Below, in pieces: positions 1 through 64,000 of a stretch of DNA of 64,000 bases (position 1 is its first letter; each line of letters begins with the position of its first letter). Both the position numbers and the translations under genes were made by a program. Under the pieces are notes generated by a model. The model ran no database searches, was not told where the DNA came from, and saw only the letters and a program-made list of their open reading frames with translations. Source of the DNA: Monoplex corrugatus (taxonomy: Eukaryota; Mollusca; Gastropoda; Littorinimorpha; Ranellidae); NCBI GenBank assembly GCA_030674185.1, contig JAPXFY010000218.1, positions 1-64,000 of the forward strand, given 5' to 3'.

Positions 1-545
1 TCTTGCAACACTACTCCATATGACTGGTCAAATCTAAACGACAACCTTGAAATTCGTAACATCTTCATAACAAGGGTGAGAAATAGATTTGCTGCCCTAC
101 AAGATACAGCCTCAGCAAAGACTGTTAACATGACATACAACCACTTTGAAATGGCTTGTAAAGAAACAGCTGCAAACACTATCCTGCTGAAACCCAAAGT
201 AAAAAAACAAACTCCATGGATGAATGAGGAAATCTGCAAAAAACGCAAACAACTACAAGAAGCTGCACAACTAAAAGACTCTCAACCATCCCCTGAGAAC
301 ATATTCTACTTCAATAATGCTCGTGCTGCTCTCATAGAGACCTATGAAGCAGAGCAAACGAACTATCTACAAAGCAAGATTGACCAAATCACAAATGCTG
401 TAAGCAACAAAAAGTCTGCTGTTGCCTGGAAAACAGTGAATGAAATTAGTGGTAGAAAAAGCTGTAACAGAGCTAAGCTAAAAACATCTAGCCAAGAAGA
501 GCGAGTAAAACTGTGGCAACAACACATCCAACACCTCCATCCCAA
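1..545 (+). mobile_element. LINE fragment (region between endonuclease and RT)
   Basis: The frame 76-545 reads VKKQTPWMNEEICKKRKQLQ and then SAVAWKTVNEISGRKSCNRA and KLWQQHIQHL, the linker before RT in LINEs of the RTE and related groups. It enters from outside the window. It ends abruptly at the 42-bp minisatellite. Confidence 0.82.
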
Positions 546-1665
546 GGATAAAATGTCCCTAGCAAGCAGACAAGGACATATTGTCCTCAGGATTAAGTAT
601 CCCTAGCAAACAAGGACATATGTCCCCATGATAGTGTCCCTAGCAGACAGGGACATATCTCAAGGATAAAGTGTCCCTAGCGAGCAGACAAGGACATACG
701 TCCCCAGGATAAAATGTGCCTAGCAGACAAGGACATATGTCCCTAGAATAAAGTGTCCCTTTCAGACAAGGACATATGTCCCTATGATAAAGTGTCCCTG
801 GCAGACAAGGACATATGTCCCCAGGATAATGTGTCCCTAGTAAGCAGATAAGGACATGTCCCCAGGATAGTGTCCCTAGCAAGCAGACAAGGACACATGT
901 CTCCAGGTAAAGTGTATCTAGCAAACAGACAAGGACACATGTCTCCAGGTAAAGTGTATCTAGCAAACAGACAAGGACACATGTCTCCAGGTAAAGTGTA
1001 TCTAGCAAACAGACAAGGACATATGTCTCCAGGTAAAGTGTATCTAGCAAACAGACAAGGACATATGTTCCCAGGATAAAGTGTATCTAGCAAACAGACA
1101 AGGACACATGTCTCCAGGTAAAGTGTATCTAGCACACAGACAAGGACATATGTCTCCAGGTAAAGTGTTCCTAGCAAACAGACAAGGACACATGTCTCCA
1201 GGTAAAGTGTATCTAGCAAACAGACAAGGACATATGTTACCAGGATAAAATGTTCCTAGCAAACAGACAAGGACATATGTTCCCAGGATAAAGTGTTCCT
1301 AGCAAACAGACAAGGACGTATGTCTCCAGGTAAAGTGTTCCTAGCAAACAGACAAGGACATATGTCTCCAGGTAAAGTGTATCTAGCAAACAGACAAGGA
1401 CATATGTCCCTAGGACAGCATCCCTAGCAAGCAGACAAGGGCTGATGTCCCCATGGTAAAGAGTGCCAAGCCAGCAAGGACATATGTCCCGAGGACAGTA
1501 TCTCTAGCAAACAGACAAGGACATATATCCCCAGGACAAAGTGTCCCAAACAGACAAGGACAAATGCCCTTTGGATAAAGTGTCCCAAACAGACAAGGAC
1601 ACATGTCCCTTGGATAAAGTGCCCCAAGCGGACAGATAATAACATATGCCTCCAGCGCTGGGATA
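540..1665. repeat. minisatellite, ~42-bp unit, about 26 copies
   Basis: The unit includes AGCAAACAGACAAGGACA and TGTCTCCAGGTAAAGTG. The middle copies (890-1,400) are most alike and the edges decay. A 42-bp unit is a multiple of three, so it makes open frames on both strands that are not genes. Confidence 0.95.
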
Positions 1666-1933
1666 CACACTCTGATCATGAAGACAGATTGGGTTAGGCA
1701 TGGTCAGGACAGGTGGGTAAGTGGTTAAAGTGGTAGAGAGACAGAGACAGACACACAGACAGACAGCAAGAGAAAGAGAGAGATGGGGGGAATTGGGAGG
1801 AGAGAGAGAGAGAGAGAGGGAGGGAGAGAAAGCGAGAAAGAAAGGTATACCTGGCCTAAAAAAGCAGAAAAGCGCAAGTCGCAGAACAGCCAGAAAAAGG
1901 GTGTAGCACACAGGTGAGAGAAAGAACGTGTAC
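1666..1933. other. intron stretch with GA-rich tract
   Basis: It lies just past the w19b donor. Purine-rich GA/GACA repeats occupy about 1,735-1,850. Nothing else was recognised. Confidence 0.7.
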
Positions 1934-56829
<54,896 letters not shown>

Positions 56830-57365
56830 CTTATTCTTATTGTTATGTAAGCCCAGCTGAATGTGTAGAGCCATATCAGGGCTATAATCATTTCAAACAC
56901 ACACAATACTTCAACAGGGAAAAAAAAGGAACAGAAAATTAAGTACACTATCAATGTGTAAATTTGCGCACATAATCTAAAGAGATGCCCCTGGCACTGA
57001 CCACTCCATCCAATTTGTCACACAAGAGATTTAGAAAAAAATCTCCTACAAATTTAACATAGCTAAAGATACTTAAAACATATAGGAAAACAGGCCTAAA
57101 TTACCTAAAACTGCTTCCACATATCACTTTTCCCTAGAGCCAAAACACACTTAATCCATGTACCCAATTAACAATCCTAAGAGAAAGTATAAATGACTTT
57201 ACTGAAGACATACAGGTGAATGGACCAGCAGGGCAGAAAATGACAGAAAGAAATGACAGAAAGCAAAGGAACAAGGCAGAAACAAAGAGAGTGACAGAAA
57301 AGAGAAAATTTCTAGCACAGAATTTCCAGAATCATACTGAAAGAGCCCCTGGCAAACCCAAAGGG
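56830..57365 (+). repeat. REP-A, full copy
   Basis: Starts TATTGTTATGTAAGCCCAGC, ends GAAAGAGCCCCTGGCAAACC. It lies upstream of w1. Confidence 0.86.
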
Positions 57366-57369
57366 ACAA

Positions 57370-58255
57370 AACGGTAAGATTCATAAACAGCAAGCACTTT
57401 CATGGCACAGTGTAATTAACTTGAACAACATACTCCATCCTGCCACACAGGTTTTGTATCACATGTATTTTATTTTTCTGCCCCAATAAGAATACTGGTA
57501 TAGGAAAACACTAGAACAGCCACAAGTCCACACTGCTAACACTATGAAACATTTGCCTGTGAGTCACTATGCTGAAATACACACGATTCTGAGAGCTTTG
57601 TTGCAGTGGGTCAATTCAAACACAATGCTATTAACAGATAGAAAATGGTCTAAGGGAAAGCACTGCCACAGAACTGTCAGATGGTCCCAGAAACATGTTT
57701 ATTTCCCTTCAACTGACTTTGGTGTACACAGAAAAGTCATTAAATCAGTCTGACGCATGCGTCCATCACGCTCTCAGGTGAAAATTACACTGCCTGACAG
57801 TGTCTAAAGCCCCTATCTGACAAGGCTCCACTGAGTTAAGCCAACTTTATATTGGAAGTCGACTCATGCATTGTTCAACTAGTCTACGCTAATTCACACT
57901 GCAACAAGATTACATCAACATCTTCTACACTGTCTAATATTACATAGAAAAACACAAACATATAATAAGAACCCATGTTTCATTTACAAAAGACAATATA
58001 TACACCAACATGATCAAGTGAAGAAGAAGAAATATAACAAACACAATGATAAAACATAATGCTTAAACATAATGATGGCATATACTGATGAAACATAACG
58101 ATGAAACATAATGCTTAAACATACTGATTAAACATACTAATGAAACATGATGATGAAACGATCATGCTAAAACAAAATGATGAAAAAAAAAATACCATCA
58201 CACATTATTTTTCTGTTACATAACTTCCATGATCAAGTGAAGAAGAAACATGATA
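57370..58255. other. intron or upstream region, no gene recognised
   Basis: Apparently single-copy. ATAATGATGAAACATAATG-like short repeats occupy 58,040-58,190. The TMD0 exons expected upstream were not found. Confidence 0.5.
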
Positions 58256-60335
58256 ATGAAACATAATACATATAGATACATACAAACACACACATACAGA
58301 CATACTTACAGACACATACATAAGGACACACACACATACAGACACAAACACAGACACACACATACAGACACACACATACAGGTACACATATACAGACACA
58401 CACATACAGACAGACACATACAGACACACACATACAGGCACACACATACAGACACATACAGATACACACATACAGACACACACACATACAGACAGACACA
58501 TACAGACACACAATACAGACACACACACAGACAAACAGACAGACACATACAGACACACACATACAGACACATACATACAGACACACATATACAGACACAT
58601 ACATACAGACACACACATACAGACACACACATACAGACACACACATACAGACAGACACACACATACAGACACACACATAGACACACACATACAGACACAT
58701 ACATACAGACACACACATACAGACACATACATACAGACACACACATACAGACACACACATACAGACACACACATACAGACAGACACACACATACAGACAG
58801 ACACACACATACAGACACACACATACAGACACACACATACAGACACACACATACAGACACACACATACAGACATACATACAGACACAAACACAGACACAC
58901 ATACAGACACAAACACAGACACACACATACAGACACAAACACACACATACAGACACAAACACACACATACAGGCACACACATACAGACACACACACAGAC
59001 ACACACATACAGGCACACACACAGACACACACATACAGACACAAACACAGACATACAGACACACACATACAGGCACACATACAGACACACACATACAGGC
59101 ACACACACAGACACAAACACAGACATACAGACACACACATACAGTCTGACACACATAAAGAGAGACAAACATTAAGACACACATAAAGACACACATATAA
59201 AGACTGACACATATAAAGACTCACATAAAGACTGACACATATAAAGACAGACATACATAAAGACACACATATAAAGACTGACACATATAAAGACACTCAC
59301 ATAAAGACACACACATAAAGTCTGACACACATAAAGACTGACACACATAAAGTCTGACACACAAAGACTGACACACATAAAATCTGACACATATAAAGAC
59401 TGACACACACATAAAGACTGACACACATAAAGACTGACACACATAAAGACTGACACATAATGACTGACACACATAAAGTCTGAGACACATAAAGACTGAC
59501 ACATATAAAGACTGACACACATAAAGACAGACACACATAAAGACTGACACACATAAAGACAGACACATAAAGACTGACACACATAAAGACTGACACACAT
59601 AAAGACAGACACATAAAGATTGACACACATAAAGACTGACACACATAAAGACTGACACATATAAAGACTGACACACATAAAGACTGACACACATAAAGAC
59701 TGACACACATAAAGACTGACACACATAAAGACTGACATACATAAAGACTGACACATAAAGACTGACACACATAAAGACTGACACACATAAAGACTGACAC
59801 ACATAAAGATTGTCACATAAAAAGACTGACACACATAAAGACTGACACACATAAAGACTGACTCACATAAAGACCGACATACATAAAGACTGACACACAT
59901 AAAGACTGACACAAAAAGACAGACATACATAAAGACTGACACACATAAAGATTGACACACATAAAGACTGACACATATAAAGACTGACATATAAAGACTC
60001 TGACACATATAAAGACTGACACACATAAACACTAAGACATAAAATCAGCACATAAAGACTGACACACATAAGACTGACACATACAAAGACTGACACACAT
60101 AAAACACTAAGACATAAAGACTGACACTCATAGAGACTGACACTCATAGAGACTGACATTCATAAAGAATGACGAACATAAAGAATGATGAACATAAAGA
60201 CTGACACACACAATGTCTCACACACATGAAGATTGACACACATAAGGACTGACTCACATAAAGTCACACATAAGGACTGATTCACATAAGGACTGACTCA
60301 CATCTACCCAGAAACTTGATGCCTACCACACTTTA
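58256..60335. repeat. two adjoining arrays: ACACATACAGAC and ACATAAAGACTGAC
   Basis: 58,256-59,150 is built of a 12-14-bp CACACATACAGA unit. 59,150-60,335 is built of a 14-18-bp CACATAAAGACTGACA unit. Open frames across them are repeat by-products. Confidence 0.95.
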
Positions 60336-60654
60336 AAAATAACCTGATGTCTACCGTGTGAAGCTTAAAAAACACAACATCAAGTTACCACAACACTGTA
60401 ACTTACCACAACAGTCAGCTGCACGTAGACAAGCCAAATCAGTGACTGGCATAACCATGATGTGCAAGATAACTAGAATTCCATAATTAACCCTTTCAAT
60501 CCCTGACCCTGTGGTACGTAACATATCTAAGTCTTGCTCCCAAGGCAGTGTTTTGGCTCGTTCAAATGTGGAACTGTTCAATACACACAAGGTTTCATAC
60601 CAAACCTATTCAATTTTTAAATCAGGAGGCAATCTGAACCGTGTATGTAAGTGT

Positions 60655-60919
<265 letters not shown>

Positions 60920-60920
<1 letters not shown>

Positions 60921-61270
60921 GTCTGCATGTTTTCCAATGATAGACTGGAGGTTGTAATATTACAAGTAGCATTTTCTTCATGTATGGCGTTTCCATTCTG
61001 TTTGACAGTGAAACCCCATCCAGATTTGTTACTGGTAACTGAGCCATCCACGTATTATGATCACATCTTTGGCACTGCAGCTTATTTGCTAAAAGAACTG
61101 TTTAATTTCCACATCAGCTTCATCTTCTGGCCGTCCGCAGCAGTGTCTCCCTGGCTGTTTTGGTATGCTGTTTTGTGCATCACGATCACCTCACACTATA
61201 GACATCTGTCCGTGTCACCGGCTTCAGTGTTAGAAGCAGCACTCTTTGACACCACCAACTCCTTCCTGAT
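60920..61270 (-). mobile_element. LINE relic with an RNase H domain
   Basis: The minus frame reads DGSVTSNKSGWGFTVKQNG and then TTSSLSLENM, the start of the RNase H domain found after RT in some LINEs and in RNase H-bearing elements. Upstream sequence is interrupted by stops. It is cut off on the left by a TG microsatellite. Confidence 0.7.
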
Positions 61271-61314
61271 CACTCTGTCTTGACTTTTGTGGACAACTTC
61301 TTGAATATTTAAGC

Positions 61315-61735
61315 CACTGGTGTTGCATCTGCCTTGTTGTGGCGGGGGAGCTTGTGTGTCCTTACGATCCCAGGAGCTATGCTGGCGGGGACTTCGTGGG
61401 CCCTGGCAGCTTCAAGCAAGCCGGACAGGTCGCTGGGGGAGGGGCCAGACTAAGGGGTGCATACAAACAAGTCCTGGCAGCAGGGGATGGGTGAAAAAGA
61501 GGGTAAAGAAGATACACTTTTCATATATGGCTTCTTTTTCAATGTCGTGAGCAGATGATTTCTTCGAAGGAACAATGGTCAGGATCTCAGCACTGTAAGT
61601 GCACTGCGCGGCAAGAAGGCACCAGCAAACTACTTGCTTGTACTTTTGCTAATTATTGCATATGATGAACTCACAAAATGGAAAACATTATAGTTCTGTG
61701 TCCTCTGAGTCCCCAGGGGGGGGGACCTGAACTCA
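61315..61735 (+). mobile_element. probable 5' untranslated leader of the LINE at 61,736
   Basis: A GC-rich, CpG-containing stretch (TTGTTGTGGCGGGGGAGC near its start) differs in composition from the repeats to its left and runs into the endonuclease frame. No protein was recognised. The boundary is inferred. Confidence 0.5.
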
Positions 61736-64000
61736 ATGGCTACTGGGGAGGGAGAGTCCGTGTCTGTGAAAGGTAGCTGTGATGACGGTAATGGATTACC
61801 CGACGGAGGTTATTGGAAGCGGACATGTAGAAACTCCTCAAAAATGCAAAATCACAAAAAGAAAAAAATGCAAAAAAAGGATTTGAATATAGGGACATGG
61901 AATGTACAGACTATGTTAGAATTAGGAAAGCTCTACCTACTAGTCAAAGAATTAGAAAGGAGCAAGATGAACATAACAGGGCTCTGTGAGGTTAGATGGA
62001 GTGGGCAGGGACTTTTTACTGTAGGAGAGCATACAGTTGTATATAGTGGAAATGAAAAAGGTGGCTCAAGAGGAGTAGCAATTGTGCTGGACAAAAAGCA
62101 TGCTGGAGCTCTGAAAAGCTATAATCCAATTAATGACAGATTTCTCACTGTCAAAATAAATACTAAATATGCTGTTTTGAACATAGTTCAAGCCTATGCT
62201 CCAACATCCACTAGCTCAGAAGAAGAAATAGAAAATTTTTACAATGACCTCCAAACTATCAGAGACAAAATCCCCAAAAAGGAAATATGCATTGTGATGG
62301 GTGACTTCAACGCTAAAGTTGGAGAGGGGGCTGACACAGAATGTGGAATAGGACCACATGGTTTAGGAGAACGAAATGAGAGAGGTGACATGCTGGCTCT
62401 GTTTTGTCAGGCAAATGAGATGAACATCACAAATACTTTCTTCCAACAACCACTGCGCAGAAGATACACATGGATCTCTCCAGGAGACAGGTGTCGTAAT
62501 CAGATTGATTATATTATCATTGACAGATCCTGGAAATCAACTGTCCTCAATGCAAAAACAAAGCCTGGAACAGACTGCGACACGGATCACATTCTTGTGA
62601 CAACCAAATTAAGAATGAAAATATTGAAGAAGCCTAAAACCAAATCGACGCCAAAGTTCGACATATCAAAATTAGAAAACCCTGAGCTGGCGTTAGAATT
62701 TAGTATAGAAACAAGTAATCGTTTATTAAAGTTACTTGAAGTTTGGGATGAAAATGACTCATATCCTGATGAAATCTGGACAGACATAAAAAACACACTG
62801 ACCAAAATCTCTGAAGAAAAACTAGGAAAAGAAAAGTTAGGAAAAAAGCTAAGCCCTACATAAGTCAGGAAGTGATAGATCTGGCAGAAAAGAAAAGTCA
62901 AGCTCGAAAGCAGGGAGAGCGGGAAAAATACTCAGCACTGAAAAGGGAAATAAAAAGTAAAGTCAGAAGAGACAAAGCAAATTGGCTGGCACAAGAATGC
63001 AGTAAAATCAATGAACACAACGAAAACAGGAAGTCGAGGGAGCTCTTCAAACAAATAAAAAAAGTGAAAAAAATAAATTTCAAAGCAACAAACCAATGCA
63101 TCAACAACAAGGATGGTCACACACTGACTGAACCAGATGATGTCTTGGATAGGTGGAACGAATATGGCACATCACTTTTTGGCAAGCCTGACAGCCATGA
63201 AAATAATTTAGAGCCAAATTTGGAATTGACCCCTGGAGATATGGAACCTGAACCTCTGCTCAGCGAAGTTGAATCTGCCAATAAAGATCTAAAATGCAGA
63301 AAGTCTCCTGGTCTTGACAATATTCCTGGAGAGTTGTTGAAACACTCAGGTGATGGTGGACTCAAAGTAATGCATCACTTATGCTGCAAGATATGGAAGA
63401 CTTGTCAATGGCCTACAGACTGGAAGCTCCAAGAATTTGTCATGTTACATAAGAGTGGAAATGTCAAAGACTGCAACAATTATAGAACAATTGCACTGAT
63501 CAGTCATGCCAGTAAAATACTGCTGATAATAATTTTAAACAGGTTAAAGCCAAAAGTAGAGGAAGAGCTATCCGACTGTCAGGCAGGCTATAGGAAAAAC
63601 AGGGGAACAGTAGATATGCTGTTTGTACTCCAGATATTGATAGAAAAGATTAGAAACACAGACCAAGAGATGTTCATCGTTTTCATTGACTACAGCAAAG
63701 CGTTTGATAGCGTGATTCGCCAAAGTCTTTTCCACTTCATGATCAAAATGGGTTTTCCAAGACATCTGGTTTCCCTCATAGCTTCATTATATAATGATCA
63801 AAAAGCAACAATCAGATGGAATAATCAAAACTGCAAATTTTTTAACATCACTAAAGGGGTAAGGCAAGGTTGCATCCTGTCTCCACATCTCTTCAGCATA
63901 TACACTGAACATATCATGAGAGAAGCAGACATAGAAGACATGGGAGTAAATATTGGTGGTAGAAACCTGTCAAATTTACGTTACGCAGATGACACAGGAT
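61736..64000 (+). mobile_element. RTE-type LINE with endonuclease and RT, cut by the window edge
   Basis: The first frame (61,736-62,863) is an AP-type endonuclease: LNIGTWNVQTM, QAYAPTS, VMGDFNAKVG, RRRYTW, NQIDYIIID, TDHILV. One base is missing in an A-run near 62,845. In the next frame the protein continues as KPYISQEVIDLAEKK and on to an RT with SPGLDNIPGELL, VFIDYSKAFDSV (A), GVRQGCILSPHLFS (B) and LRYADD (C) at the last bases. This second frame is open to the window end. Apart from that shift it looks young. Confidence 0.93.

Noticed and set aside
890..1400. Plus-strand CAGGTAAAG splice donors in the 42-bp array
   Set aside because: No exon on the plus strand goes with them. The neighbouring gene is on the minus strand.
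58205..60159. Long frames rich in MCVSVCV or YRHTHTD
   Set aside because: They are by-products of CA-type arrays, present on both strands and in several frames.

Overview
Organism: an animal nuclear genome, most likely a lophotrochozoan and plausibly a marine gastropod mollusc. The reasons are one many-exon gene with GT-AG introns, RTE-type and CR1-like LINEs, piggyBac elements, a tRNA-headed SINE and very heavy micro- and minisatellite content. Nothing bacterial or viral was seen. The species call is inference.

Main gene: about 54.5 kb of the minus strand (56,436 down to 1,934) is the middle part of an ABCC/MRP1-type ABC transporter. I resolved 19 coding exon positions (w1 to w19, about 2.86 kb of coding sequence). 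They run from the conserved segment before the first transmembrane core domain, through TMD1, a complete NBD1 (A-loop Trp, Walker A, Q-loop, signature, Walker B, H-loop) and the linker, into TMD2. Splice phases agree at every junction except w16/w17. The N-terminal TMD0 lies beyond the right side and NBD2 beyond the left edge. Position w19 exists twice (4,708-5,018 and 1,934-2,244). The two copies have equal length (311 bp), equal phases and about 48% protein identity, which is the layout of mutually exclusive exons.

Most unusual pattern: several introns carry minisatellites whose repeat unit contains the neighbouring splice junction plus the edge of the real exon. Five arrays include an acceptor (w2, w6, w19a, w19b, and the sequence just upstream of w11). 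Two include a donor (w3, w8). At w4 and w6 longer broken exon copies lie in the intron. Five other donors (w1, w9, w12, w14, w17) open straight into a microsatellite.

Mobile DNA: two piggyBac elements with TTAA duplications (6,895-9,568, near intact; 48,863-51,626, decayed). A third TTAA element (19,917-23,064) sits in an old LINE and itself holds a younger LINE with an intact 675-codon reverse transcriptase ORF. A 634-bp hAT-like MITE lies 9 nt past the w13 donor. A 3,005-bp element with 11-bp inverted ends and a 7-bp target duplication (39,715-42,719) is inserted in a copy of a repeat called here REP-A. A family of TTAA palindromes includes a perfect 96-bp inverted repeat. REP-A occurs about nine times, always on the plus strand, antisense to the gene. 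A LINE with endonuclease and reverse transcriptase runs off the right end.

Layout: 0-1.7 kb LINE scrap and 42-bp minisatellite; 1.9-5.3 kb alternative exons w19b and w19a with acceptor arrays; 5.3-10.9 kb LINE relic, piggyBac and split array; 11-18.3 kb w18 to w14 with arrays; 18.3-25 kb nested transposons; 25-33.5 kb w13 to w7 with arrays; 33.5-39 kb w6, w5 and SINEs; 39-45 kb nested insertions, a 44-bp array and w4; 45-48.4 kb LINE relic and w3; 48.8-51.6 kb second piggyBac; 53-56.4 kb w2, its array and w1; 56.8-61 kb repeats; 61.3-64 kb LINE. Most long open frames outside the exons and transposons are by-products of tandem repeats.
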